The notes under the pieces are model-generated. The model had not been told where the DNA came from, made no database searches, and was given only the letters and a program-made list of their open reading frames with translations. The position numbers and the translations under genes are program-made. Of a stretch of DNA of 64,000 bases, positions 27,575-37,066 are shown one piece after another; the first letter of the stretch is position 1; the number at the start of each line of letters is the position of its first letter. Origin of the DNA: Alkalimarinus coralli (GTDB lineage: Bacteria > Pseudomonadota > Gammaproteobacteria > Pseudomonadales > Oleiphilaceae). The DNA lies in contig NZ_CP096016.1 in assembly GCF_023650515.1 (NCBI RefSeq), positions 1,760,001-1,824,000 of the forward strand, given 5' to 3'.

Positions 27575-28528
27575 CTATCCCTTACGCTCTCTTTTTATGT
27601 ATTCTTTAGACGTTAATGCAGAAAGTAAGGACAGAGCCCTAGAAACATAATATATATAAAAAGTAAATGAATTTACTAATACAACCTTGGGTCCAAAAGT
27701 AGAAAATTTCACCGTAGATGACAGCAAGCAAATTAAAACAATAAGAATTAGTGAAATAGGCACTATTGTTGATAATTTGTAGTTGAATACTAAGCACAAT
27801 AGAAGGACAACATGGGTCGCTAAAAACACTAAAGTAAGGAGAGCAACTTTTGATGAAAATAGAGTGCTTAGGTTAGTCCAATCTCCACGTCCATGCCAAA
27901 CTTCCCTTTCAGCAAATTTTACCAGACTAGCGGGTGAGCCATTATGAATAACAGAAAGCTCGGGAAATGCGACTATCTGAGCGCCAAACTGCCTTGCATT
28001 CATGCAAAAAGTAAAATCTTCACCTGTTTCCATTTCCACAGGGAATCCTCCTACAGCTTTAAACAACTTTTTTGAAGTTAGAAGGTGGCATGAGCCGATA
28101 TATTTAGGATTATCATATTTGGATTTTGGGTCAAACCAATACTTCATCAACAGAGATGAATCATTAGGGATTTTAGGTAGCGAACCACACACTCTATTGG
28201 GGCTTTCTATAATCCCCTCAACGACTTTGCCTATATTAGCAGACCACTGTGCTGTAAAGGTTACGTCTGCATCGATAAAGAACAGCACCTTCCCTTTGGA
28301 GTGTTCAACCCCTATATTCCTAAGAGCAGCTATAGTTGGAGCCTCCTTGCCGTTAATAACGGTAGCACCAGAAGAAGTTGCCAACCTTGCTGTTTTATCA
28401 ACTGAGCCATGATCAACAACAATAATTTCATATGTATACTCATCAGGCATACAATTTTGAAGCGAGTGTATAGTTTTTGAAATATATTTCTCTTCATTAT
28501 AAGCTGGGATAACGACAGATATATCCAT
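27575..28528 (-). CDS. GT2-family glycosyltransferase with C-terminal membrane helices
   Basis: A 317-residue enzyme starting ISVVIPAYNEEKYISKTI, with IVVDHGSVDKT and the metal motif FFIDADVTF. Residues about 225-305 hold two to three membrane helices (LLTLVFLATHVVLLLCLVF), so it is inner-membrane-bound. It is the last gene of the long minus-strand polysaccharide operon, 40 bp after the GtrB-like gene. AAAAGGAATG gives a good ribosome-binding site. Confidence 0.88.
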   Translation of the reverse strand: MDISVVIPAYNEEKYISKTIHSLQNCMPDEYTYEIIVVDHGSVDKTARLATSSGATVINGKEAPTIAALRNIGVEHSKGKVLFFIDADVTFTAQWSANIGKVVEGIIESPNRVCGSLPKIPNDSSLLMKYWFDPKSKYDNPKYIGSCHLLTSKKLFKAVGGFPVEMETGEDFTFCMNARQFGAQIVAFPELSVIHNGSPASLVKFAEREVWHGRGDWTNLSTLFSSKVALLTLVFLATHVVLLLCLVFNYKLSTIVPISLILIVLICLLSSTVKFSTFGPKVVLVNSFTFYIYYVSRALSLLSALTSKEYIKRERKG

Positions 28529-28568
28529 AAGCCATTCCTTTTAAATAATATACAAGATAGTAATTTAC

Positions 28569-29552
28569 TTAAATCTGTTCCGGTTGTCGCCTAGCAACCT
28601 TATCCAAAATATATCGTGGCCTTTTTTTAGTTTCCATATACGTTTTAGCAACATACTCACCCAGAACACCAATACTTAACAACTGTATTCCACCCAGAAA
28701 ATACATAGGAAGTACAGATGATGCCCAACCAGGAATGGCGCTATCAGTGAACAAACGAACCCAAAGTACCCAGGTTGAAAAACCAACACTAAATAAAAAT
28801 ATTAATAGCCCTAAAAGAGCAATAAAACGAAGCGGTAACGCAGAAAATGAGGTGACGCCGTCGGCCGCTAAGGCTAGCATCTTTTTAAGTGGGTATTTTG
28901 ACTCACCGGCAAAACGTTCTGCTCTATCGTACTCAACAGACGTAGACGGAAAACCTATAGCGGGCACCATTCCGCGCAAAAATAAATTCACTTCTTCATG
29001 CTGCTTTAATGCTTCAATAGCTCGACGGCTCATTAACCTGAAGTCAGCGTGATTAAATACAACATCTACACCTAGTTTTTGAATAACTCGGTAGTATCCT
29101 TCAGCGGTTATCCGCTTAAAGGGCGTGTCTAGCTCCCTTGCTTTGCGAACGCCGTATACTACGTCGTACCCTGCATGATACTGCTCCATCATTTCTTTCA
29201 TGACAGTAATATCGTCTTGAAGGTCTGCATCTACACTGATTAAAACATCACCTTCGGCTGTTTCCAATCCAGCTAATAGCGCGTTTTGGTGTCCTTTATT
29301 TCGTGATAATTTAATACCATTGATATATTTGTTGTTAACTGTTGCTTCTGTGATCAACTCCCAGGTTTTATCTGAGCTGCCATCATCAACAAACCAGACA
29401 CCACTTCCATCATCGATAAGGCCTGTCTCTTGCATATCATCAAGCAAAAGAGACATTTGCTTGATAGTTTCAGGCAGTACCTCTTCTTCGTTGTAACAAG
29501 GTATGACGATCGCAAGGGCTGCGTTCTTTCTTAACCTTTCTTCTTGTGTCAT
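28569..29552 (-). CDS. Polyprenyl-phosphate glycosyltransferase (GtrB/DPM1-like)
   Basis: Transfers a sugar from its nucleotide to undecaprenyl phosphate. It is a 327-residue GT2 enzyme with AIVIPCYNEEEVLPETI, VWFVDDGSSDKTW and the metal site SVDADLQDD. Two C-terminal membrane helices (FIALLGLLIFLFSVGF and the one near VLPMYFLGGIQLLSIGVLG) are followed by the signature YVAKTYMETKKRPRY. Its start overlaps the GtrA gene's stop by 4 bp, and GtrA/GtrB pairs act together to glycosylate exported glycans. Confidence 0.92.
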   Translation of the reverse strand: MTQEERLRKNAALAIVIPCYNEEEVLPETIKQMSLLLDDMQETGLIDDGSGVWFVDDGSSDKTWELITEATVNNKYINGIKLSRNKGHQNALLAGLETAEGDVLISVDADLQDDITVMKEMMEQYHAGYDVVYGVRKARELDTPFKRITAEGYYRVIQKLGVDVVFNHADFRLMSRRAIEALKQHEEVNLFLRGMVPAIGFPSTSVEYDRAERFAGESKYPLKKMLALAADGVTSFSALPLRFIALLGLLIFLFSVGFSTWVLWVRLFTDSAIPGWASSVLPMYFLGGIQLLSIGVLGEYVAKTYMETKKRPRYILDKVARRQPEQI

Positions 29553-29926
29553 TTCAATTGACCTGTATTGTATGTCCAGTATTTATGTATAAAGAAGTTC
29601 CAAAATAGCACTGCTATTGTCGCCGATACTTGTGACACGATGTAATGGATGTTCTGCATTTCAACCATTATGTGCATGATGGCGGTATTTAATAACAGCC
29701 CACAACTCGCGACTAGTGCAAACTTAATAGTGGCGACCCCATGCTTGGCGTTGCTCTCAAACGTAAAGTAGTAATTCATTAGGTAGTTAAAAACAGCGCT
29801 TACCATAAAAGAAATGGCTGAGAGTAACACGACACTCGCACTTGTAAGCTCTACCAATAGTATAAGCAACACATATTGTATAGCGGTGGCAACACCGCCA
29901 ACACCGACAAATTTGAAAAATTTCAT
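29549..29926 (-). CDS. GtrA-family membrane protein
   Basis: A 125-residue, four-helix protein (FKFVGVGGVATAIQYVLLILL, then AVFNYLMNYYFTFES and FWNFFIHKYWTY), the full GtrA pattern. GtrA proteins are proposed to flip undecaprenyl-phosphate-linked sugars made by GtrB, encoded by the next gene. The gene overlaps the preceding GT4 gene and the following GtrB-like gene by 4 bp each, implying translational coupling. Confidence 0.92.
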   Translation of the reverse strand: MKFFKFVGVGGVATAIQYVLLILLVELTSASVVLLSAISFMVSAVFNYLMNYYFTFESNAKHGVATIKFALVASCGLLLNTAIMHIMVEMQNIHYIVSQVSATIAVLFWNFFIHKYWTYNTGQLK

Positions 29927-31029
29927 AAAGAAGCCCCCTTTTTAACAGGGCCAAACTGGCTTTGATAAAAAGAGTCATGGTTTACTAAGCATTGATGCCA
30001 CCCGTAATCTCTTTCAACCGCTTGTCTCGCATTTTTTGCTAACGCTACTCTCAACGTATTGTCTTCGATAAGTCTTATTAATGCTTCTGCAAGCCCTTGT
30101 TCGTCATCGGGGGGGACTAATAACCCCGTTTCTCCATCCCTCACCAATTCGGGGTTACCACCTACGTCGGTAACCACGGCAGTCACACCTTTAAACATAT
30201 ACTCAAGTATGGCATTACTAAGACCTTCAGAGTCTGAACAGATCACTCCAACCTGGAGTTTTTCAAGATAATTTACAACGTTGTCTATACGTCCTGTAAA
30301 GGAACATTGATCTGTTATGCCATTTATTTTTGCCTGCGACTTAAGTTCGTCTATGAGATGGCCATCGCCAATAATATGCCATTGAATGCTCGGGAAACGT
30401 TTAGAAACAATGGCTGCAGCACCTATAAATAAATCGATTCTTTTGACGTGCCGAGTCATATTGCCTACGATCCCTATATGCAACGTATCCTCACTATGCT
30501 CGATATATGTTAGTTTTTCTGTATCAATACCATTACGAATGATTTTTATTTTATCTTCGTCTACTGCATACAATGATGAAAAATGTGTTTTTATAATATC
30601 TGCATTACAGATATAGCCGGTCATTAACGAGTAAATTTTTTTCAGAACAAAACCTTGGATCGAGGTGTGCCAAAAACCCATATCACGAAACGATGCTACC
30701 CGTACAGGCACGTTTGCGAGTCTAGCCGCCAAACCTCCAAAGATAGTTGAGTCTTGAAAGAATGTTTGAACAATTCTAATGTTTTCACCCTTAAGTAACG
30801 ACACCAACTTTACTAAAGACGAAACACCTCCTGCCGACACCAGGCTTGGCACGCTCCAATTTAAATAATGGCAATCTTTTGGTACAAGGCCAGGATCCGA
30901 GTCTCTAATGGTTAACAAGTACGGCGTATACTTGTCTCTATCGAGCCTTTCGATTAGTCCTATCAGCTGTAGCTCTGTCCCGCCTCGGACTAAGCTATCG
31001 ATACAATACAATACTTTAACAGGCTGCAT
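29923..31029 (-). CDS. GT4-family glycosyltransferase
   Basis: A 368-residue GT-B-fold retaining transferase. The N-domain opens KVLYCIDSLVRGGTELQLIGL (glycine loop). The C-domain has IGIVGNMTRHVKRIDLFIGA, WHIIGDG and the E-x7-E donor site in SDSEGLSNAILEYM. Linked by overlap to the next GT4 gene (14 bp) and to GtrA (4 bp). Specificity is unknown. Confidence 0.9.
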   Translation of the reverse strand: MQPVKVLYCIDSLVRGGTELQLIGLIERLDRDKYTPYLLTIRDSDPGLVPKDCHYLNWSVPSLVSAGGVSSLVKLVSLLKGENIRIVQTFFQDSTIFGGLAARLANVPVRVASFRDMGFWHTSIQGFVLKKIYSLMTGYICNADIIKTHFSSLYAVDEDKIKIIRNGIDTEKLTYIEHSEDTLHIGIVGNMTRHVKRIDLFIGAAAIVSKRFPSIQWHIIGDGHLIDELKSQAKINGITDQCSFTGRIDNVVNYLEKLQVGVICSDSEGLSNAILEYMFKGVTAVVTDVGGNPELVRDGETGLLVPPDDEQGLAEALIRLIEDNTLRVALAKNARQAVERDYGWHQCLVNHDSFYQSQFGPVKKGASL

Positions 31030-32179
31030 ATTCTTTATCGCTTAACAACTCTGAATATATTTGGATATAGTCTTTGCACATAGCTGAACTAGAGTAGTTT
31101 TCTTCTAATTTGATAAATGCATTATTAGCTATTACCCTGGCCTTATTTTTGTTTTCGCATACTTGTGTAATAGCAGATGTAAGTGCCGGTTCGTCCTCAG
31201 GCTCAATCAACAATCCCGTTTCATTATTTTTTATTAGCTTAGGGATATCGCCAACCGGTGTTGTTATAACCGGAGTTTTAGCTGCACAGGCCTCCAATAA
31301 AGCCATAGGCATACCTTCATCAAGAGAAGGAAGTGCAAATACATCTGCTATTTCTAGCAAGTGATCCATATCTGATCGAAACCCTAGTAACGACACGACA
31401 TCACTAACATTAAGTTTTTGTATCAGCGTTTCTAGCTCTTGTTTTAACCCGCCCTCTCCTACAATTAAAATACGCACTTGTTTACCCTGAGCTTTTAATG
31501 ATGCAGCTGACTCTATCAGCGTCCATTGTGCTTTTTGTCTCGTTAGGCGCCCTGCATTTAAAACGCAGTGAGTTGTTTTATTGATTCCTAACTCTGCCTT
31601 GAGTGTTTCCTTTTGATGATCTGATAGCGCGTTAGTAGGTATTTCAACACCATTTTTGATAACAGCCGTTTTTCTTTCTTTGACTTTATGGGTAAGCAAA
31701 ATTTCTTGGATAGGCTTCGAAACCGCTATAACTTTAGGAAAAAGACGATAGAGTCTTTTTTCTATCCAGGTCATCACCCTCATTTTTAAGGGTCCTTTTG
31801 ATGACTCAAACCACAAGTGGCAAGTAGCCATAATCGGTATTAAGGTCAACAAATAAATAATAGATCCGTAAACTGAAGGCTTATAACCATGAGAGTGAAT
31901 AAGATCGATTTTCTCTTTTTTGATTAATCGAGCTGCGCGCGGAATATCTCTAAAGAATAATGCATTAGCGATCGGGACTTTAATGGCTTCTATATTTAGT
32001 TGCTGCGCAGCATCAAAAAGGTCGTTTTGGTCACTTTCTTTACCAACAATACAACCGATAACTGATTCGTAATGCTCATTGTTTTTCATCTGCTGAGATA
32101 AGTTAAGCATGACTTGCTCTGCACCGTAAACCCCTGCACTATCAACAAAATGCAAAATTCTTTTCTTGCTATTGGGCAT
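31016..32179 (-). CDS. GT4-family glycosyltransferase
   Basis: A 387-residue GT-B enzyme with HFVDSAGVYGAEQVMLNL at the N-terminus. Further on are VLNAGRLTRQKAQWTLIESA, ILIVGEGGLKQELE and the E-x7-E motif in LPSLDEGMPMALLEACA. It is probably a peripheral membrane protein adding an internal sugar of the repeat unit. It overlaps its upstream neighbour by 11 bp and its downstream neighbour by 14 bp, so translation is coupled. Confidence 0.91.
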   Translation of the reverse strand: MPNSKKRILHFVDSAGVYGAEQVMLNLSQQMKNNEHYESVIGCIVGKESDQNDLFDAAQQLNIEAIKVPIANALFFRDIPRAARLIKKEKIDLIHSHGYKPSVYGSIIYLLTLIPIMATCHLWFESSKGPLKMRVMTWIEKRLYRLFPKVIAVSKPIQEILLTHKVKERKTAVIKNGVEIPTNALSDHQKETLKAELGINKTTHCVLNAGRLTRQKAQWTLIESAASLKAQGKQVRILIVGEGGLKQELETLIQKLNVSDVVSLLGFRSDMDHLLEIADVFALPSLDEGMPMALLEACAAKTPVITTPVGDIPKLIKNNETGLLIEPEDEPALTSAITQVCENKNKARVIANNAFIKLEENYSSSAMCKDYIQIYSELLSDKEYAAC

Positions 32180-33821
32180 TGAAACTTTTCCTTTTATACA
32201 CCTGATATCTCAACCCTTTGCTGCCTCCACCAGGCCCCACCACTGAAGCAACTTCTTTAAACTCATATTCAAGAACACGTTTTACTTCTTGAATTTCAGG
32301 AAACATGAACCCTTCAAGAAATATTACGTAATCCATATCATCAAGGCTCAATATACCCTTAAACTCATCTAAAGGGGCCACATAGTAACCATAATATTCA
32401 TAACCTTTAGATTGAAACTCAAGCATACTATATAGCTTTAGCGTAGCTCGTTCTTCCCAATTTCGAATATGCCTATAAGTAAATTTTTCACTTGCCAAAG
32501 TGTTGTTTATTTTTCGTTCTATCCCCTTTCGCATATTGTTGATTGCTTGCGTATTTTTAGGTAGGTTGAGTGCTTCGTAGCCATAAATATAAATAGCAGA
32601 CTCTGAATCAACATTGGTTTCAATCCATTCACTTAATTCATTATATTTTACTTGTTTCAAGTCATATGCTTGTTTAATTGTCTGAAACGAAACAATTGAC
32701 AGTGCAATAACTGATACACCCACTATGATGGCACGGCTTTTTACGGTAGTAAAAACACTCACTGCAGCCATATAGATTAATGGAAGCGCCGGCAGCATCC
32801 AGTATGCTCTTAGCTGCCGTATGCTCAGGAACAAAATTACCCAAAAGGTCGCCAAGAATACGATACTAGTAATTGCCTTATACTCAGGATTATTTCGATT
32901 CTTCCACGCAGGAACCATTGCACCTATCAATAGTGGAAGCGCTAGCCAACCCGTCCCATTGAATACAACGGCAACCTGATCTCCCCACTCTATCCAGGGC
33001 GAGGCGTCATCTTTTACATTTAACGCACGTAACTTTGCGTATAAAAGCGGGTCAAATATTGCCGAACCAGAAGCTACTAGAAATGCTACGAACGATATAA
33101 GCCCAAATTGAAAGCACCGTTTAAAGGCAGTTTTAAACCCTAAAACTCGCCACATATCGAATAAGATAAAAACAACAAATAATGCACAGTGAAGTTTATA
33201 CCCTGTCGATAAACCCATTAATAAAGCGGAACACCATAACGTTGTTTGTATATTGCCGAATTTGGATTTGTAATATAGATATAGGCCAGCTGAAGCAAAT
33301 AAGGCCGCTCCGGTGTCAGGCCTAGAAACAACATTGCACCACAGCGTATTATAGCTCATTAAATAAAGGGAGGCGGCCAACGCGGCAAACCACTGACCAT
33401 TTTGCTTTGTGGCGAAAACAATTTGTGCAGTTTTGAAAACAAATAGCACTGTAAGCATGTCAAATAGCAACATGAGATACCTGTACCCTGTTACGTAAGG
33501 GTAAGGGTTTTGATTGAAGTCAGCATAGGCTTCCGCCACGATATTTAAATTTAAGGCAGAAGCATTACCTGAGAGAAGTTGGCTAGTTATATAAACGGTC
33601 ATTGAAGACAGTCCACTGAACCAACTTTCAATATACATTCTTTGCGGAGGTGCTTGACCAAACCAGACCAAAAAACCTCCGGAAAACATGTTGGCGTCAT
33701 CCATCATTATGTAGGGTGCCCCCACATCAATAACGAATAATTTTAGCGCCACAGACAGAAGCACAAAAAATGAAAACAATCCTTGTGGGCTTGTAAGAAA
33801 TGAACGAATATTTTGATTCAT
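32169..33821 (-). CDS. GT39/ArnT-like polytopic glycosyltransferase
   Basis: A 550-residue membrane protein with about 10-12 helices and a soluble C-terminal domain. The first outside loop holds an acidic pair (APYIMMDDANMFSGG), the layout of GT-C enzymes that use polyprenyl-phosphate sugars at the periplasmic face. RYLMLLFDMLTVLFVFKTAQ and the region around residues 140-175 match the Pfam PMT_2 style. It could use the donor lipid made by the GtrB-like enzyme downstream; that link is inferred from neighbourhood only. Confidence 0.8.
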   Translation of the reverse strand: MNQNIRSFLTSPQGLFSFFVLLSVALKLFVIDVGAPYIMMDDANMFSGGFLVWFGQAPPQRMYIESWFSGLSSMTVYITSQLLSGNASALNLNIVAEAYADFNQNPYPYVTGYRYLMLLFDMLTVLFVFKTAQIVFATKQNGQWFAALAASLYLMSYNTLWCNVVSRPDTGAALFASAGLYLYYKSKFGNIQTTLWCSALLMGLSTGYKLHCALFVVFILFDMWRVLGFKTAFKRCFQFGLISFVAFLVASGSAIFDPLLYAKLRALNVKDDASPWIEWGDQVAVVFNGTGWLALPLLIGAMVPAWKNRNNPEYKAITSIVFLATFWVILFLSIRQLRAYWMLPALPLIYMAAVSVFTTVKSRAIIVGVSVIALSIVSFQTIKQAYDLKQVKYNELSEWIETNVDSESAIYIYGYEALNLPKNTQAINNMRKGIERKINNTLASEKFTYRHIRNWEERATLKLYSMLEFQSKGYEYYGYYVAPLDEFKGILSLDDMDYVIFLEGFMFPEIQEVKRVLEYEFKEVASVVGPGGGSKGLRYQVYKRKSFNAQ

Positions 33822-33826
33822 AATAG

Positions 33827-34786
33827 CTATGTAGGCGTCCTTAATAGTCCAAAAGCGAGTGAAGATATGTCTTTGACAGCAGATTTTCTGCCTATACGGT
33901 ATGGATTAACTGAAGAATGTTTATCTAAGCATGCCATTACGCCGTATTGATAACCGCAAGACTTAGCAAGCTCTTCTACCAGTGGTGATATATCGCGAGC
34001 AAAACCATTTGGGTAGCAAATAACATTCACTTTCTTATTTATATTTTCTTCTATTACTTGCTTTGAAACACTTAACTCCTGTTTAAGCTCATCTGGCTTC
34101 AACATCGATAATATTGGGTGAGTGACTGTATGACTTTCAATATCCAGGCCTTCAGTTGCCATTTCTTTCAGTTGAGACCACGTCAGCCCTTGATAGCCTT
34201 CAACTGGTAATGAAGGTATATCAACCTCTAACTGTTCAGCTAACTGGCTTATGAGTTTATCTCTTTGTTCCCACGGCTTTACTAGACAGTAATCACCTAA
34301 TTGATGCCAAGCCTCTGACACTGTATCTTTTGTAAACTCCAGAACACCAAAACCTTCCAACTCAGCCGAAAAGCAACTTGCATTATTTAAAATATAATCA
34401 ATTTTATCTGGCCAGAGCCACACAACCTTGTCAATAAATCCCGTTGTGATGAATAAAGTGGCGGGTACATTGTATTTTTTCAATAAAGGCCAAGCTAGAT
34501 GATAAAAATCATCGTATCCATCATCGAACGTTATAGCGACTTTTAGTTTACCCCTTGTTGCATTATTGCGGTGGGATATGGCATCAGCTAGTGACACTAA
34601 CTCACAATTATCTTTTAAGAAAAGAAGATGCTGCTCGAAGTTCGCGACTGAAATAGAAGAGCCTTTATCGGGGGTTAAACGATGGTACATCAATATGAAC
34701 GGTGTTTTTAAAAACATCCGATGAACAAGTAACAAAATCTTTAATACACCCGCTCTATATACAATATTCTTTACTCGATTCTTCAT
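33827..34786 (-). CDS. Polysaccharide deacetylase (NodB homology domain)
   Basis: A 319-residue CE4-family enzyme. The metal/catalytic motif is AITFDDGYDDFYHLAW and the second motif is DIESHTVTHPILS (His-x3-His). A basic N-terminus with one hydrophobic stretch (about 10-30) may be a membrane anchor; no clear cleavage site is seen. It would remove N-acetyl groups from the growing polymer. It is the second deacetylase of this operon, of a different subtype from the DUF3473 one at 38349. Confidence 0.88.
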   Translation of the reverse strand: MKNRVKNIVYRAGVLKILLLVHRMFLKTPFILMYHRLTPDKGSSISVANFEQHLLFLKDNCELVSLADAISHRNNATRGKLKVAITFDDGYDDFYHLAWPLLKKYNVPATLFITTGFIDKVVWLWPDKIDYILNNASCFSAELEGFGVLEFTKDTVSEAWHQLGDYCLVKPWEQRDKLISQLAEQLEVDIPSLPVEGYQGLTWSQLKEMATEGLDIESHTVTHPILSMLKPDELKQELSVSKQVIEENINKKVNVICYPNGFARDISPLVEELAKSCGYQYGVMACLDKHSSVNPYRIGRKSAVKDISSLAFGLLRTPT

Positions 34787-34806
34787 ATCTACAAATCCGT
34801 ATTTAT

Positions 34807-35691
34807 CTATATCCTGCGAAGAAAGAGTTTAACGAGTGCTTTCCAGCCATAAATAGATGATGGCTCCATCGATATGCCTTTGACTATATCTTTCAGTGGG
34901 TTAATAAATGTTCGTTCAGCTCTTGCCATCGCCACGCCTCGACTAATAAACATGTCAGCCCACGAGTGCTTTATTGCTTTTTCAGGTATTTTTGATCCAT
35001 GCTTTGCTTCAAATTCTCTTAATATTTTAAACGCGTAGTCATATCGGCCTTTCATGTTGTTAGACATTTGTCCTGACCACTCTCGGTAGATATAGGTCTT
35101 AGAGGGGCAAAACAAAAACTCCCAATTAAGTGAATACCTTAACCATAAGTCCCAATCGATGCCCATTCTGTACTCATCATTAAACACACCATCTTTCTCT
35201 ATGCATTCTTTTCTAATAACTGCAGTACCAAACGGAACAAAGTTTTTTTCCAATAGTTGCTCTGTAACTTTTCCTTCATATCGCACGTAAGGGGGTTGCT
35301 TGTCATAAGTCTTGTTATTTTCATCTATATAAGAAACTTCACTGTAAACAACACCCACTTCTGGACGGTTAAACAACGGGATTTGTAGCTCTAGCTTATT
35401 CTCTTCCCATAAGTCATCACCGTCACAAAAGGCAATAAATTCTCCTTTACATTGAGCTAAGCCATTATTTTTGGCTTTGGGCTGCCCCAAGTTTGGTTGC
35501 TTAACGTAGAAAAGTCTGGAATCACACAACATAGGCCTAATGTTTTGTTCAGTATTATCGGTAGAGCCATCATCAATCACGATAACTTCTAAGTTTTTAT
35601 ATGTTTGATCCAATATGGACTGAATGGCTTGAGGAAGGTATTGCCCCATATTATAACTGGCGATAACAACACTAACTAATGGGTGCTTCAT
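34807..35691 (-). CDS. GT2-family glycosyltransferase
   Basis: A cytosolic GT-A enzyme of 294 residues: HPLVSVVIASYNMGQYLPQA, VIVIDDGSTDNTEQ and the metal motif FCDGDDLWEENK. The C-terminus is helical without membrane segments. ATG 35691 is preferred; an upstream in-frame TTG at 35697 adds two residues and is spaced similarly to AGG. It lies 25 bp after the CapK-like gene in the operon. Confidence 0.9.
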   Translation of the reverse strand: MKHPLVSVVIASYNMGQYLPQAIQSILDQTYKNLEVIVIDDGSTDNTEQNIRPMLCDSRLFYVKQPNLGQPKAKNNGLAQCKGEFIAFCDGDDLWEENKLELQIPLFNRPEVGVVYSEVSYIDENNKTYDKQPPYVRYEGKVTEQLLEKNFVPFGTAVIRKECIEKDGVFNDEYRMGIDWDLWLRYSLNWEFLFCPSKTYIYREWSGQMSNNMKGRYDYAFKILREFEAKHGSKIPEKAIKHSWADMFISRGVAMARAERTFINPLKDIVKGISMEPSSIYGWKALVKLFLRRI

Positions 35692-35716
35692 ATACAATTA
35701 ACCTGCCTATTTACAG

Positions 35717-37066
35717 TCATACTTTACAAATTGAAAAACGATATTTGCCATTATTTTCTTGCGCAATTTCTGAAACATCATTAATGACAAGCTTAACATT
35801 TGGCCCAAATACTGTTTCTAGTTCGGTTAGTAAGCGGGGGTCAGTATTCTCGTCAAAATCAATACCTTTAACGCGATTGATCTCAATGAGATTTAGTTGA
35901 GGCTGCACTAATTGAATCTGCTCTAAGCCTTTAATTAGAGTTAGTGTACGCTCGACTAAAGAAATTCCTGCTACTAATGTACCGTCTGGGCCCTTCAAAA
36001 AGTCTGCCACACGCCCTTGTAACCCCTCCATTAATGGTAAACCTCGACCGCACTTACATACACGATCACTAGGAATTCCAACATCTTCAATTTGATAGCG
36101 TAACAGCGGCATACCTTTGTTATTAAAATCAGTCAGTATAATTCGACCTGGCTGACCTGATGAAACCGGTTGATTGGTATCATCCAAAAACTCAACATAT
36201 AAATGGTCAGTGTTTAGATGCATGCCTTCGTGTTGTTCACACTCGCAACCAATCAATCCAACCTCTTCACACCCATAGCGGTTAGTGACTTTGCATTTAA
36301 ACACTGACTCAATTAAGGCCCTTTCATGATCGAGTAACATCATGGAGGTGGCAACTATTGCTTGCGGGCGTATGGTGTTGTTATTGATTGAATCTACATA
36401 TTTAGCAAACATATAGATTGAATGTGCGTGGCCAAATATAGATTTAGGTTTTTCAGTTTTCCACAAAGTTACAAATGCCCCCATAGACTTATCATTCAGT
36501 GCCATGGTATCCAGGTAGATGGTTCGATCCAATAAATGGTGTCTTACCTTTTGTTTGAAAGTCTTAGGTAAATGAGGGTTGCCCCATAGAGACGCTCGCA
36601 TATCTCCCATATTCCACCCTGCCCAGCGATCACTTCTCATTGCTGCTGCATTTCGCTTTTCCTGGCAGACTTTGTCAAAATAGAGGTTAAGCGATACCCC
36701 AGTTGACCCACCTGTTTTAGCGACCTCTAAATTTTGCCTATCGTATTCAGTACTAATAAATGAGTCGGCATTATTTCTAATATCCAATTTAGTTGTAACC
36801 GGTATTTTCAAATAATCTTCTGGCGTCTTGATATCGTCTGGAGTGATGCCTAATGACTTAAATAGTGCAGAATAATAGGGGCTATAATCATAGGCGTACT
36901 TGACTGTCTCTTTGAGAGATTTCCATTGCTTTTGTTTCAGCGAATCGGCACCGAACCACTGGCTTTTCTCAAGCTGTTGGACGTGTTTTAACTTAATACT
37001 ATTATCCCAAACATCCCATATTGGATAAAATATATATCTTGATAGTACTTCTATTAACTTACTCAT
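35717..37066 (-). CDS. PaaK/CapK-like AMP-dependent ligase family protein
   Basis: A 449-residue member of the phenylacetate-CoA-ligase/CapK branch of adenylate-forming enzymes. The P-loop-like segment is VAKTGGSTGVSLNLYFD, followed by the CKVTNRYGCEEVGLIGCEC region and DFNNKGMPLLRYQIEDVG. VCKCGRGLPLMEGLQGR is a further family hallmark. CapK-like genes recur in capsule and exopolysaccharide loci, probably supplying an acyl substituent, but the substrate is not known. The start codon overlaps the upstream GT2 stop by one base. Confidence 0.87.
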   Translation of the reverse strand: MSKLIEVLSRYIFYPIWDVWDNSIKLKHVQQLEKSQWFGADSLKQKQWKSLKETVKYAYDYSPYYSALFKSLGITPDDIKTPEDYLKIPVTTKLDIRNNADSFISTEYDRQNLEVAKTGGSTGVSLNLYFDKVCQEKRNAAAMRSDRWAGWNMGDMRASLWGNPHLPKTFKQKVRHHLLDRTIYLDTMALNDKSMGAFVTLWKTEKPKSIFGHAHSIYMFAKYVDSINNNTIRPQAIVATSMMLLDHERALIESVFKCKVTNRYGCEEVGLIGCECEQHEGMHLNTDHLYVEFLDDTNQPVSSGQPGRIILTDFNNKGMPLLRYQIEDVGIPSDRVCKCGRGLPLMEGLQGRVADFLKGPDGTLVAGISLVERTLTLIKGLEQIQLVQPQLNLIEINRVKGIDFDENTDPRLLTELETVFGPNVKLVINDVSEIAQENNGKYRFSICKV